NCBI GenBank assembly: GCA_938041325.1
Contig: CALIAG010000184.1
Coordinates: forward strand, 1-64,000
Length of the DNA stretch: 64,000 nt
Reading direction: 5' to 3'
DNA from: an uncultured Saprospiraceae bacterium
GTDB taxonomy: Bacteria > Bacteroidota > Bacteroidia > Chitinophagales > Saprospiraceae
A model generated the notes under the pieces. The model was not told the origin of the DNA, made no database searches, and saw only the letters and a list, made by a program, of their open reading frames with translations. Positions 27,016-36,790 of the stretch are shown piece by piece. The position numbers and the translations under genes were made by a program. Within the stretch, counting starts at the first letter, position 1. Each line of letters begins with the position of its first letter.

Positions 27016-27489
27016 TTAACTCAAAACGTCTATAATAGTTTTTGCAGCAACAAAAATATATTCTCTTGCTTCTGTAGCCATACTGTCTTCTTCTTCAGGA
27101 GTGAGACTGTCTTCTAGAAAGGCAAGCAAATCTTCTTGCGAACTCTTTTCGAAAAAGGGATCTAGCTTTTTTCTAAAATCTTTTGTTTTTATACTTTGAA
27201 TCTTTTCCCAGTTGGCCTCTTCGGCTTCGCCAATCTCTTCCTCGGATACCTCTTGAGGACTTGAATTGTTTTCAGAAATAGATTTAAATATAACGATCAC
27301 AATAAAGAAAAATATATTTTTTTCTTCTTCGGATAAGAACTTCAAATCCTCGCCAATTATATAAGCCCCTATGTGAGGCTGTGTACTCATTAGTGATTGG
27401 AGGATATCATTGAAAGTAGATTCATTCTCACTTAATGATTCAATAGCAGCTTCGATGCTTTGCTCAGAAATAAAATTAGATGTAGACAT
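27016..27489 (-). CDS. Acidic helical protein, unknown
   Basis: A 157-residue soluble, very acidic protein without signal peptide or known motif. One hydrophobic stretch (NIFFFIVIVIFKSI, about 58-71) could be a buried helix or a short membrane anchor, followed by a Glu-rich loop (EVSEEEIGEAEEANWE). The gene begins 24 bp after the PD40-OmpA gene on the same strand, so it is probably last in that transcription unit. I do not recognise it. Confidence 0.65.
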   Translation of the reverse strand: MSTSNFISEQSIEAAIESLSENESTFNDILQSLMSTQPHIGAYIIGEDLKFLSEEEKNIFFFIVIVIFKSISENNSSPQEVSEEEIGEAEEANWEKIQSIKTKDFRKKLDPFFEKSSQEDLLAFLEDSLTPEEEDSMATEAREYIFVAAKTIIDVLS

Positions 27490-27513
27490 AAGAGGACTTT
27501 GCTTTTCACAAAG

Positions 27514-30500
27514 TTAACGGAGTATTTCTAAAATCTTAAGTTCAACGCGTTGATTTTCTTTTCGACCTTTTATAGTATCGTTGCTGGCAATAGGATTTGT
27601 CTTACCGTACCCTTTATAAAGTACTTTGTTTTCTGAAATCCCTTGCTCGTAAAAATACTCTGCAACTACTTTTGACCGATCCGTTGAAAGGTCGTTGGCG
27701 AAGGTATGACTGCACCAACCGTTGGTGTGGCCTCCTACTTCAACAACAAGATTAGGATTGTTGCGAAGGAATTTAGTAATGCGCGCTAACTCAGTAATGG
27801 ACTCCCCTTTTAAAGAGGATTTGTTAGAATCAAAAAAGAGGTTATTCATCGGAATGGTCTGTCCAACTTTTATTGGGACCATCAATATATCTTTTTCTAG
27901 TTCTTTGTATTCAGGGGTCAGTTCAATTGGCTCTTCTTTTTGCCTTACTCTTGGACGGGAAGGTTGAGTGGTCTGAGTTTGTTGATCATCAATCTTTTCT
28001 TCCAATTCTTTTCTAATTTCCTTTTCTTGTATGCTTTTTAGTGTGAAAGCCATTTCTGATTCTATATCCAAAAGAACATCTTCCATGTATAAGTTGCGCA
28101 TGCTTTCCTCTATCCTTGGTTTGATCGTCCGTCGGATATTTTTTTCTAATGCAGCAACATCCCGGTCTTTATATTCTTGTTTCATTTTGCGCAATTCAAG
28201 ACTTGGGCTATAAGTAGAGGCATTTTCGTAATTCTCCAATAATTGTCGTTTCACTCTGTTTTTTAAGAGATTGGTGATAGCAGGTGCGTTTTTGTAAGAA
28301 GAAGAACGTTCCATATCTCTGATGACGCCGTCATAGTTTTCATCGAGCAATTCTAATTTGGTCATTGTTTCAAGCTCACCTTCCATTTCCTCATGGACTA
28401 AGCTGCTAAATAATTCAAAATCAAAATCATCATCCACACCTTCAAATTCGGGAACTTCATTGCTGTTGGTATTTTGTTGCTGCACTGGTTTTTCCTCCTC
28501 CTCTGTTTTTACCCCAAAAGCTTTGTTGTATCGCCGTCTCATCTCTGCTAATTCATCATCGTCTTTTTGCTTTTTCTCTGGACTAGTTTGACGCTGTTGA
28601 GGAATATCTTTATTATCGGTTTTTTGATTGTGTTTATTGAACCGCTCTTTCATTGCTTGCAGCTCTCTGTCTTCACTAGAAGTACTGCTACTTGTCACAG
28701 GTCTATTGCTTTTTTCTTTTGTATCAGCTTTATCTCTTTGAGCAGAGTTGAATTTATGTTTGAGTGCCTCTAATTCTGGATCAGAGGTTCTAATTCCAGT
28801 TCTTTTTTGCTGGGTTTTGTTTTTTTGACTGGCTCTTTGTCGTTTGACATCTAGGTATTCTAAATCTTTATTTACATCCTCCAATCGAAGTCTTAATTCT
28901 TCGATTTCAGGGTTAATACTATTTTGTGAATCAGCCAATAGGTCGGTATCTTCGTAGTCCAATTCTTCAGGATCTTTTCCTGCCAAAGCCATACTTTCAC
29001 TTACAGAAATATAACCTTCTGTCTCGGCATAGATTCCCACATTTTCACCATAAGGCAAAACAATTTGAAAGCTGCCATCCGACTGGGCTACCTTCCCGTT
29101 TTTCGAAGAATTTAGGTTTTGGTATTTTAAATTTGCTGAAATCGGACGCTTTGTTTCTGCATTTATAATTCTACCACTAAACAACATCACCGGGTCTGGT
29201 CGCACTTCTTCTGGAAGTCTAATTCTATAAAGCGCAGACATACTATTGGCTTCGTCCACGGCAAAGTAAGCATAGTCACCAGAAGCAGGAATAGTATAAT
29301 TGTATTCGTTGCCTTCCGTATTTATTTTTGGTCCAAGGTTTTTCGGAGGCGACCAATTTCTCCATGTGTCATCAAGTCTTTTAGACATGAACATATCCAA
29401 GCCACCATAACCTTCGTGACCATTGCTTGAAAAATAAATTGTTTTTCCATCAGCAGCAAGAAATACACTGCTTTCAACACCGACAGTATTTATTTTTCCA
29501 CCAAGATTTTGAGGTTTAGAATAACTATTATTGCTGGTTTTGAAAGATACGTAAAGGTCTCTGTCTCCAAATCCAGATTTCCTTTCTACTGACATCAAAA
29601 TGATTTCTCCATCCGGGCTTACATGATAACTTACAAACTTGTTTTCATTATAATGATCTTCAATTTTCAAAGTTTTAGGTCTAGACCAAAGACGTCCTTC
29701 TTTCTTTGTAACCGATAAACCATCTTTATTTCTACTTCTATAATCATTTGCTAAATAAAGGATATTCCCTGCGGGGTTCATTGCTACTACAAAATTATGA
29801 TCAGTATTATTGAGTGGTGCGCCGATATTCGAAGCCCTGCTCCAGGACCGGTCCAACTCTCTATAAGACACCCATATGTCATCATTGTTTTCTTCACCCA
29901 TGTTTTGTGGATGGTATTTTCGCGCAAAATACAAGGTGTGGCCATCTGGAGAAATAATAGGCAAGCGTTCCGCAAAATTGGAATTGACATTGTTGCTCAG
30001 TCTTTCTGGCTTAGCGACGAGGCCGTTGTATTCAACTTTATTAATCTTCAACTTGATCGGAGCTCGACTAGATGAAATGGCGATCGCATCTATTTGATTG
30101 CTCCCAGGAACAGCCTTGGTTTTTAATTCTATTTTGACACTTTTAACTTTGTAGTTTGTTTTTGGAAAAGTGTATTTGAAAAGGCGATATGGGTTCACAG
30201 CTTTTCTTGGAAGCTTGTTCTCGTATATTTTATGCTTGTTGCCTTTAGTATCATAAAGAGTAATTCTGTAAATAGACCCAGGGTTTTTACTTTCTGCGAC
30301 AGCAACTTGTTGGATTTGGGCTGCGTTTCTGAAACTAACTTTTATAAACTCTGGAACAGCATTATTTTCTTTCTTAGGAACCCAAGCCATATGACTGAGG
30401 TTTTTACCCGTCATTGCATTCGGAACACCCAAAACTTGCTTGGCGGAATAATCTGAGGTACCATATTGGCTTGAAAAATCATCAACATCTGAGGCCCATT

Positions 30501-30573
30501 GCACTTCCTGTCCATTTGAAGTCCAAATAGAAAAAATTAAGAAACACAACAAAGTGAGTAATTTCAGCCTCAT
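27514..30573 (-). CDS. PD40 beta-propeller / OmpA-family envelope protein
   Basis: A 1019-residue envelope protein. Signal peptide to about residue 21 (TSNGQ); a discoidin-like beta domain (about 25-170); a PD40/WD40-like propeller (about 195-460, with RLPIISPDGHTLYFA and repeated YFSSNGHEG-type blades); a carboxypeptidase regulatory-like domain (about 463-535); a long charged helical linker (about 540-890); and a C-terminal OmpA peptidoglycan-binding domain (about 905-1019, GHTNGWCSHTFAND, STDRSKVVAEYF). The order resembles T9SS PorE, which has TPRs in place of the discoidin-like part. The linker holds a repeated DxELxxMKxxFN-like motif. It probably ties an outer-membrane complex to the cell wall. 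Confidence 0.88.
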   Translation of the reverse strand: MRLKLLTLLCFLIFSIWTSNGQEVQWASDVDDFSSQYGTSDYSAKQVLGVPNAMTGKNLSHMAWVPKKENNAVPEFIKVSFRNAAQIQQVAVAESKNPGSIYRITLYDTKGNKHKIYENKLPRKAVNPYRLFKYTFPKTNYKVKSVKIELKTKAVPGSNQIDAIAISSSRAPIKLKINKVEYNGLVAKPERLSNNVNSNFAERLPIISPDGHTLYFARKYHPQNMGEENNDDIWVSYRELDRSWSRASNIGAPLNNTDHNFVVAMNPAGNILYLANDYRSRNKDGLSVTKKEGRLWSRPKTLKIEDHYNENKFVSYHVSPDGEIILMSVERKSGFGDRDLYVSFKTSNNSYSKPQNLGGKINTVGVESSVFLAADGKTIYFSSNGHEGYGGLDMFMSKRLDDTWRNWSPPKNLGPKINTEGNEYNYTIPASGDYAYFAVDEANSMSALYRIRLPEEVRPDPVMLFSGRIINAETKRPISANLKYQNLNSSKNGKVAQSDGSFQIVLPYGENVGIYAETEGYISVSESMALAGKDPEELDYEDTDLLADSQNSINPEIEELRLRLEDVNKDLEYLDVKRQRASQKNKTQQKRTGIRTSDPELEALKHKFNSAQRDKADTKEKSNRPVTSSSTSSEDRELQAMKERFNKHNQKTDNKDIPQQRQTSPEKKQKDDDELAEMRRRYNKAFGVKTEEEEKPVQQQNTNSNEVPEFEGVDDDFDFELFSSLVHEEMEGELETMTKLELLDENYDGVIRDMERSSSYKNAPAITNLLKNRVKRQLLENYENASTYSPSLELRKMKQEYKDRDVAALEKNIRRTIKPRIEESMRNLYMEDVLLDIESEMAFTLKSIQEKEIRKELEEKIDDQQTQTTQPSRPRVRQKEEPIELTPEYKELEKDILMVPIKVGQTIPMNNLFFDSNKSSLKGESITELARITKFLRNNPNLVVEVGGHTNGWCSHTFANDLSTDRSKVVAEYFYEQGISENKVLYKGYGKTNPIASNDTIKGRKENQRVELKILEILR

Positions 30574-30660
30574 GTTTAATTATAAAGAGGGTTCTTATTT
30601 ATATTAACTCAGGGTATATTTATAACAAATCAGTTTAGTCTTAAGTTTTTATTGCTCTCC

Positions 30661-31401
30661 TTAGTTTGCTAAAATTTTAAGCAAACTTTCCCTTTTTCTC
30701 AAGGAAACTTCTATTAATTTACCATCCGTCATCTCCACCATTCCTTGCTTTCCTTTTATAAACCTGCGCACAAAATTCAAATTTATAAGATGTGATTTAT
30801 GTGCTCTGAAAAAATCGTCCATAGGGAGGACTTCCTCGTAGTGTTTTAACGTTTTGGTGATTAGAAAGGAAGAATTATCAGCTAAAAAAACATAAGTATA
30901 GTTTCCGTGAGCTTCGCATCTGATTATCTCTTTAAACTTTACAAAAGTAAAGCCATCGGTTGTCGCGAGCGCAATTTTATTCATTTGCTCACCAGAGAAA
31001 GGTTCTTTAAGTATTTTTGAGTCTTCTGATCCTTGTCCCTTATTTATTTTCTTTCTTACTTTTTCAACTGCATTGACCAATTCATCAATCTCAATGGGCT
31101 TGAGCAAATATCCAGTTGCATGGATTTGAAATGCCTTTAAAGCGTATTCGTCATATGCTGTTGTGAAAATCACTTCAAAAGGAATGTCTTCACCGTAGTG
31201 TTCCACCAACACAAAACCACTTTTTACAGGCATTCTGATATCCAGAAAAACCAAATCAGGCTTGATGGAATCAATGAGCTCTATAGCTTCATTTACTGAA
31301 GCAGCCATACCGACAATATCAAGATCATTGCAGTATTCCTTGCAAAGTTGCTCCAGTAGAAGCCTACTTTTAGACTCATCATCTACAATTATGACTCTCA
31401 T
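30661..31401 (-). CDS. LytTR-family response regulator
   Basis: A 246-residue two-domain regulator. The receiver domain (1-120) has acidic pocket D8-D9 and phospho-acceptor D54 in LVFLDIRMPVKSG, with the conserved Lys in LLKPIE at about 101-106. The LytTR DNA-binding domain (about 145-246) has IIRCEAHGNYTYVFL and FRAHKSHLINL. It is the C-terminal relative of the stand-alone LytTR protein at 14204-14638. Its own histidine kinase of the LytS/His_kinase type is not in the window; the kinase at 34209-35366 is two genes upstream but of a different (NtrB-like) type. Confidence 0.93.
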   Translation of the reverse strand: MRVIIVDDESKSRLLLEQLCKEYCNDLDIVGMAASVNEAIELIDSIKPDLVFLDIRMPVKSGFVLVEHYGEDIPFEVIFTTAYDEYALKAFQIHATGYLLKPIEIDELVNAVEKVRKKINKGQGSEDSKILKEPFSGEQMNKIALATTDGFTFVKFKEIIRCEAHGNYTYVFLADNSSFLITKTLKHYEEVLPMDDFFRAHKSHLINLNFVRRFIKGKQGMVEMTDGKLIEVSLRKRESLLKILAN

Positions 31402-31513
31402 TGTAAAATTTTAACCAAGGAGATATTTACGATAATTACTTATCGTCCACAAGATACGGAATTTGATTAAAGGAGATATTTAAGAGAAAGTTAAGGTAAG
31501 GATTGATTGGAGA

Positions 31514-34207
31514 TTAAAATTTGCCTCTCAGAGAAAAGACAAAATTGCGACCCGAGGCACTGACGCCTGAAGCAAATGGACGATAATGTAAATCAAGGAT
31601 GTTTTCTACAGCAAAATTAAACGTTAGTTGCTTATTCAGTTTATAACTTGAATAAAAATTCAAGGTGGTCCAGGATAAGGAACCCTCACATTCTATTGAT
31701 TTTACAGCACCCTCTAAGTGATTAACACAAGTTCCTGATTCTTCAAGATTGTCAGAAGTGTCGAATCTGTCGATACTTTCGATATCACCTCTCTCATTGA
31801 TATTTATATTATTAACCGAATAATCTTGTAAAAGCTTAGGGCCATTGTATCTGACTACTGCTTCAAGAGTAAGCTTTTTAGTTGAATAGCTAATGCTAGC
31901 TTGTCCATATACTGGTGGAATGTGTGCTAAAGGAGTTATGGTGTCGAGGGCCAACTCTCCGTTATCTGAGAAAGTTTTGAACGATGTGGTTCCTTTTGTA
32001 AAATTCATTCCAGCACTGAATTTCCATTTTTTATCAATATTCAAAAGCATATTTGCGGATACGCCATAGATGGTGGCTTTATCTACATTGAAGTTTTGCT
32101 GAATTCCAAATAACTCATCATCTACCAAAATAGTACTATCTGAGCTGCCCGGGACTGTTCCTGGTAAACGTATAATTGCATCATCAAGCAGAGAATAGAA
32201 ACCTGTTCCACTTAATTTGAACGTAGTCCCTTTAGAGCGTCTTGTTTTGCCAAATTCTTTGGCTAAAGTAATCTCAGCGTTCGTGGCTTTTTCTGGTCTT
32301 AAATCAGGATTAGGCATGAGCGCTATGTTGCCTTTCATACGCACTTTTGCGAGGTCATCAATGTTCGGAGCTCTAAAAGCTGTTCCCGCTAATACCCTAA
32401 ATTGCCAATTGTCTTTCGAATGCCAAGTAATTCCAGCAGCATAACTCAAGTCCGTATTTTCTACTGACAAGCCTTCAGTCATGCTAGTTGGCCATTCGAT
32501 GAGGTTTTGATTATCGTTGGAGTATTTTGCAAACAATTTGACGTAAGAATACCTTGCTCCTAAATTGAAATTAATTGTAGAATCTCTGCTCTTCCATCGA
32601 TAGTTTGCATAAGCTGCACCAGTAGTCATGGTAGAAAAATCATTAGGATAACGTGTAAAAACCCCACCACTAATTGCACCATTACTGACTCTTTCTTTTC
32701 CTGCTACAGAGAAAACCTGATTAAAATTTCCTTCAAGACCATATGCAAATACATTATGACCAGACTTGTCTAAATTTTTATCCATATCTGCTGTAAAAGA
32801 ATAAACGTAAACATCTTCTAGGTTGAATTCTCTTCTGGCTTTCGTAAACCTTCGACTGACTCTATCTTCATCAATTTTTTGAAATGCTCCTATGAAAGTT
32901 GCTTTATCATAAATCCCTGCGGGTTTAAATGTTCTTGTTTTAAAAGAAGCCAACATTCTTTGTTGAGGTCCATAGAACCATTCTGACCATTTGGGTTCGT
33001 CTGCAGCAGCGAGCGTATCCGTCAGTGCATCATATCTTGGGACATTATTAGTGGTAGAATATTGAAGGTTAACCACAAAGTATAGGCTGTCAGAAGGTTG
33101 AAAACGCAGTTTTTGCATGAAGTCGATTTGGCTATAACCTGTAGCCGTTTGAATATTCGGATCTCTTTGTCGAACTTCATCAATGTCCTCATTTCTAAAA
33201 GGAAAAAATTCTCTCTTTCCAATATTTGGATAAGCTTCTGGACGATTGTCTCCTGCTCTTAAATCTCCAAAACTAGAATAAGTTAAACTGGTAATTGAGC
33301 CCCATTTCCTTGCTCCATAATCAACATCTACATGCGTTGTGGTTTGGGTGCTAAAGGAACTGTTTTTTGCAATTGGAGTACCGAATCTAAAAAAAGCATT
33401 GGTCTCCATTTTACCGTAATCCAATCCGTCGTCAAAGACAATTCGAGGTTCTCTTGTTCGAAAGTGAATTACACCTCCCAAAGCATCCGATCCGTACATC
33501 AGCGATCCCGGACCATATATAACTTCCATCTGACTCAATAATTCATTATCAACAGTAATTGCATTTTGCAAATGCCCGTTTCTATATATTGCATTATTCA
33601 TTCTTACACCATCAACAACTAAGAGCACGCGGTTAGCTTCAAAACCTCTAAGGATTGGACTTCCTCCACCGTATTGAGATTTTTGAACATAAGCCCCTCC
33701 TGTATTCATCAAGGCATCTGCTGATGTTTGACTATTGATTAATTCTATATCTTTTTTAGTAATTCTATTTATCTGGTAAGGGATTTCCTCTTCAGGAGCA
33801 TCAGTTCTTCCAACAATTATTAATGTATCGAGACCAGTACTTCCAGGAAAGAGTTTAATAACGCCTCCTTTTTTACGCAATTCGAAAAAGGGGATTTTAA
33901 GCGTTTGATAGCCGATATAAGAGAAGTTGATGATGTCTCTATGACCTAAATCCTTGATGGATATTTTACCGTCATAATCAGTTGCTCCGGTAAAGGTCGA
34001 CATATCGTCTGTATAGACACTTACGCCTATTAAAGGTTCTGATGTTGTACCGTCGATAACTTTTATGGAAAGATCAATGTTTGAAATAAAAGAAGGGTTA
34101 CTGAACGCTAAGAATGGGCAAGCCAGGACCAAGAAAAGCATAATGCAAATTGATCGTGTCGCTATAGTGCAGTTATAATATTTGAATAACGGTTTTCTTT
34201 CTTCCAC
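31514..34207 (-). CDS. TonB-dependent receptor with carboxypeptidase-like domain
   Basis: An 897-residue outer-membrane receptor. The N terminus has a long n-region then a hydrophobic signal (MLFLVLACPFLAFS, about 23-36). A CarboxypepD_reg-like domain covers about 46-125, the plug about 145-250 (GGSPILRGFEANRVLLVVDG, MYGSDALGGVIHF) and the barrel the rest, ending VFSLRGKF. No STN domain, so no FecR signalling. The GGSPILRGFEANRVLLVVDGVR block is typical of the haem/vitamin B12/copper-type receptor branch; the ligand is unknown. It starts 1 bp after the histidine kinase stop, implying translational coupling. Confidence 0.92.
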   Translation of the reverse strand: MEERKPLFKYYNCTIATRSICIMLFLVLACPFLAFSNPSFISNIDLSIKVIDGTTSEPLIGVSVYTDDMSTFTGATDYDGKISIKDLGHRDIINFSYIGYQTLKIPFFELRKKGGVIKLFPGSTGLDTLIIVGRTDAPEEEIPYQINRITKKDIELINSQTSADALMNTGGAYVQKSQYGGGSPILRGFEANRVLLVVDGVRMNNAIYRNGHLQNAITVDNELLSQMEVIYGPGSLMYGSDALGGVIHFRTREPRIVFDDGLDYGKMETNAFFRFGTPIAKNSSFSTQTTTHVDVDYGARKWGSITSLTYSSFGDLRAGDNRPEAYPNIGKREFFPFRNEDIDEVRQRDPNIQTATGYSQIDFMQKLRFQPSDSLYFVVNLQYSTTNNVPRYDALTDTLAAADEPKWSEWFYGPQQRMLASFKTRTFKPAGIYDKATFIGAFQKIDEDRVSRRFTKARREFNLEDVYVYSFTADMDKNLDKSGHNVFAYGLEGNFNQVFSVAGKERVSNGAISGGVFTRYPNDFSTMTTGAAYANYRWKSRDSTINFNLGARYSYVKLFAKYSNDNQNLIEWPTSMTEGLSVENTDLSYAAGITWHSKDNWQFRVLAGTAFRAPNIDDLAKVRMKGNIALMPNPDLRPEKATNAEITLAKEFGKTRRSKGTTFKLSGTGFYSLLDDAIIRLPGTVPGSSDSTILVDDELFGIQQNFNVDKATIYGVSANMLLNIDKKWKFSAGMNFTKGTTSFKTFSDNGELALDTITPLAHIPPVYGQASISYSTKKLTLEAVVRYNGPKLLQDYSVNNININERGDIESIDRFDTSDNLEESGTCVNHLEGAVKSIECEGSLSWTTLNFYSSYKLNKQLTFNFAVENILDLHYRPFASGVSASGRNFVFSLRGKF

Positions 34208-34208
34208 T

Positions 34209-35366
34209 TTATTGTCCTTTGGGGAGTTTAATCGTAAAAGTAGTACCCTCCACTTCTGATGACTTTTTTACAAAAATCCTGCCAGAGTGGTAGTCTTCTA
34301 TGATTCTTTTGGCTAGTGAAAGACCTAATCCCCATCCTCTTTTTTTAGTAGAATATCCTGGTTGAAAAACAGTTTTAAATTTGGAAGCAGGGATACCAGA
34401 TCCTGTGTCCGATATTTCAATATTTACATAGTTGGCTTCATCCGTTACAACGGCTTTAATTTTACCGGTACTACCCATGGCATCTAGTGCATTACGGAGT
34501 AAGTTTTCGACTACCCATGCGAAAAGAGGGGGATTTATATTAACCATCCTTTCCACCGAATTTGGATCAGGGAATTCGAAAGCCACTTTTCTAGGCGCTC
34601 TACGTTGCATGTAGACTCTGCATTCTTCTAATTCATGCATAATATTGACCGCTTCTAAATCTGGTGATGAACCTATTTTTGAAAATCGATCTGCAATAAG
34701 GTCTAATCGGTCAACATCATTTCCCAATTCTTTAACGACCTCATGAATATTAGGATCATCAGTCATTATCTTCAAGTGTTCTATCCAAGCGACTATTGCT
34801 GAAATAGGTGTTCCTAACTGATGCGCAGTTTCTTTTGCCATCCCTACCCAAACCCGATTTTGTTCTGATCGGCGTGCGGAACTAAATAAGAAATACCCAA
34901 TGGTCATAAATGTGCCAAAAAGTAAAACCTGCAATAAAGGAAAATAAGTAAGCAGGGTAAGTAGTTGCGATTTTTTATAATAAATCGTGTAATTGTCAGG
35001 AATGATAATAGGTTCGGGACCACTAATTTTGATCTTATCTAGTTCCTTTTCAAGGAATTCCAGGTCCTCATCTTTGTCACCAAAATTTTTTGCGTAATCA
35101 ATTTTACCAGCGGTATTGACTACAATCGCTGGAATATCAGTATTGGATTTTATTATTTCTAATTGAAAGGTAAGGTCAGCATTATCACCGGCATCACCTG
35201 TATTTAAGGATTCCCAAGCTTGCGCAAGGAGTCTTGCTTTATCTCTTTCTCCATCGGCCAAGCGTTGAGCGAGATAGTTGGTGTAAAACATAGAGATGGT
35301 AAGAATAATAACACCTGCAATGGCGAGATAAATTTTCCATCTTGATTTCTGTTCGTAAATATCCAT
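34209..35366 (-). CDS. Membrane sensor histidine kinase
   Basis: A 385-residue kinase. Membrane helices at about 12-30 and 132-153 bracket a ~100-residue periplasmic sensor (ADGERDKARLL...). The dimerisation/phospho-acceptor helix is MAKETAHQLGTPISAIVAW (His at about 186), an NtrB-like HisKA variant; HATPase_c follows with N box LLRNALDAMG, G1 DTGSGIP, F box PGYSTKKRGWGLGLSLA. It precedes the TonB receptor in the same transcription unit. No cognate receiver protein is directly adjacent; the LytTR regulator two genes on is a possible but atypical partner. Confidence 0.9.
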   Translation of the reverse strand: MDIYEQKSRWKIYLAIAGVIILTISMFYTNYLAQRLADGERDKARLLAQAWESLNTGDAGDNADLTFQLEIIKSNTDIPAIVVNTAGKIDYAKNFGDKDEDLEFLEKELDKIKISGPEPIIIPDNYTIYYKKSQLLTLLTYFPLLQVLLFGTFMTIGYFLFSSARRSEQNRVWVGMAKETAHQLGTPISAIVAWIEHLKIMTDDPNIHEVVKELGNDVDRLDLIADRFSKIGSSPDLEAVNIMHELEECRVYMQRRAPRKVAFEFPDPNSVERMVNINPPLFAWVVENLLRNALDAMGSTGKIKAVVTDEANYVNIEISDTGSGIPASKFKTVFQPGYSTKKRGWGLGLSLAKRIIEDYHSGRIFVKKSSEVEGTTFTIKLPKGQ

Positions 35367-35667
35367 TCCTAAAGAAGGTTTTTCAAATGATCTTTGAATA
35401 GTTCAATACATCAATACAAATCCTCCAATCTATTAACGTCAATATTGCTTGCTTTGTGTTTCAGCAGAGAAGTAAATAAAGTTTTGAGTTAAATTTTGAC
35501 ATTTATAGTCAAGAAAAAGGCGAAAAGTATTTCGTGGATAGGTTCAATAGAATTAATATTTTATTGCATTCCTAGCTGCAATTTAAGAATAGGATCTATA
35601 TTATTTATTTTTTATATCAAAACATAACGTTTTTTATAAGAGTTTGGGAAAAGCTATGATTTTAGAT
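35367..35667. other. Non-coding space between divergent kinase and rlmN genes
   Basis: AT-rich, without hairpins or reading frames of note. I see nothing beyond the rlmN promoter boxes at its right end. Confidence 0.3.
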
Positions 35668-35700
35668 TTTGGCTAAATGGCTGCAAAAGAAGTATCTTTG
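35668..35700 (+). promoter_or_regulatory. rlmN promoter giving a leaderless mRNA
   Basis: TTTG (35668-35671), 21 nt, then TATCTTTG (35693-35700) match the Bacteroidota TTTG-N19-21-TAnnTTTG consensus exactly. The start site expected about 4 nt later falls on the ATG at 35705, so the message should have no leader. This also excludes the in-frame TTG at 35669 as a start. Confidence 0.6.
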
Positions 35701-35704
35701 TGCA

Positions 35705-36745
35705 ATGGAAAAGATTGATATCCGAAAATTCGGGAAGAAGGAATTAGAAGATATTTTTGTTGAACTAGGAGAACAAAAATTTCGTGCTAGACAAGTCTAT
35801 GAGTGGCTGTGGCAAAAAGGAGCGCAATCTTTTGATAGCATGAGTAACTTAAGTAAGAGTCTCAGAGAAAGTTTGAAAGAAAAGTTTGTCATTAATGGAA
35901 TAGAAACGGACAAAGTCCAGGTCAGCAATGACGGCACAATAAAAAGCCGATTTAAACTTTTTGATGGTCATTTAATAGAATCCGTTTTAATTCCAGTACC
36001 CTCGGATAAAAGGTTTACTGTTTGTGTTTCATCGCAGGTTGGTTGTAGTTTAACCTGTACTTTTTGTGCCACAGGAAGAATGAAGCGAGTTAGAAATTTG
36101 GATGCTGGAGAGATTTATGATCAAGTGGTTGAAGTGAATAAACAATCTTTGGAAAAATTCGATCGACCGCTGACCAATATTGTATATATGGGAATGGGAG
36201 AGCCTTTGTTGGCGTATAGAAGTCTGATTGAAAGTATAGAACATATTTGTTCGGAAGAGGGACTTCATATGTCACCACGTAGGATAACCGTTAGTACAGC
36301 AGGGATTGCTAAAATGATAAAAAAATTAGCGGATGATGAGGTGAGATTTAATTTGGCGCTGTCTTTACATGCTGCAGATGATCAAAAGCGGAATCAGATT
36401 ATGCCAATCAATGAACAGAATAATCTTGCAAACTTAATGGAGTCCTTAATTTATTTTTACGAAAAAACTAAAAATAAAATTAGCTATGAGTACATCGCTT
36501 TTCAGGATTTTAATGACTCCATTGAAGATGCTAAAAATCTTGTAAAGCTTTGCCACAACTTTCCAGTAAAAGTGAATATCATCGAATATAACCCAATCGA
36601 TGGAGCCCCGTTTTTAAAATCTTCTGAAAAGAACATCGACGAGTTTGCGAATTACCTGCGCCGACATAAAATAATGGTAACCGTAAGAAGGAGTAGAGGT
36701 AGAGATATTGATGCTGCTTGCGGGCAATTGGCGAATAAGGAATAA
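35705..36745 (+). CDS. rlmN: 23S rRNA A2503 / tRNA A37 C2-methyltransferase
   Basis: A 346-residue radical-SAM methyltransferase (start at ATG 35705). CSLTCTFCATG at about residues 110-120 holds the CxxxCxxC cluster ligands; the GMGEPL motif at about 160 and RRITVSTAGI at about 200 bind SAM. The catalytic Cys near the C terminus is in AACGQL (about 340), with the earlier methyl-carrying Cys region conserved. It methylates C2 of A2503 in 23S rRNA and A37 in some tRNAs. Cfr is the paralogue, but RlmN length and motifs fit. A terminator hairpin follows 20 bp after the stop. Confidence 0.95.
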   Translation: MEKIDIRKFGKKELEDIFVELGEQKFRARQVYEWLWQKGAQSFDSMSNLSKSLRESLKEKFVINGIETDKVQVSNDGTIKSRFKLFDGHLIESVLIPVPSDKRFTVCVSSQVGCSLTCTFCATGRMKRVRNLDAGEIYDQVVEVNKQSLEKFDRPLTNIVYMGMGEPLLAYRSLIESIEHICSEEGLHMSPRRITVSTAGIAKMIKKLADDEVRFNLALSLHAADDQKRNQIMPINEQNNLANLMESLIYFYEKTKNKISYEYIAFQDFNDSIEDAKNLVKLCHNFPVKVNIIEYNPIDGAPFLKSSEKNIDEFANYLRRHKIMVTVRRSRGRDIDAACGQLANKE

Positions 36746-36764
36746 TATAATCTTTAAGTTTAAA

Positions 36765-36790
36765 AGCTCCTCTCCGTTAGGAAAGGAGCT
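36765..36790 (+). terminator. Hairpin after rlmN
   Basis: AGCTCCTCTCC (36765-36775) pairs with GGAAAGGAGCT (to 36790) in 10 of 11 positions around GTTA. The following GGTTCTTT is a poor T tract, so termination is likely but not certain. Confidence 0.55.

Noticed and set aside
30661-35366. Pairing the LytTR regulator with the kinase at 34209-35366 as a two-component system
   Set aside because: LytTR regulators normally pair with LytS/His_kinase-type sensors; this kinase is NtrB-like and two genes away, so the pairing is not claimed.
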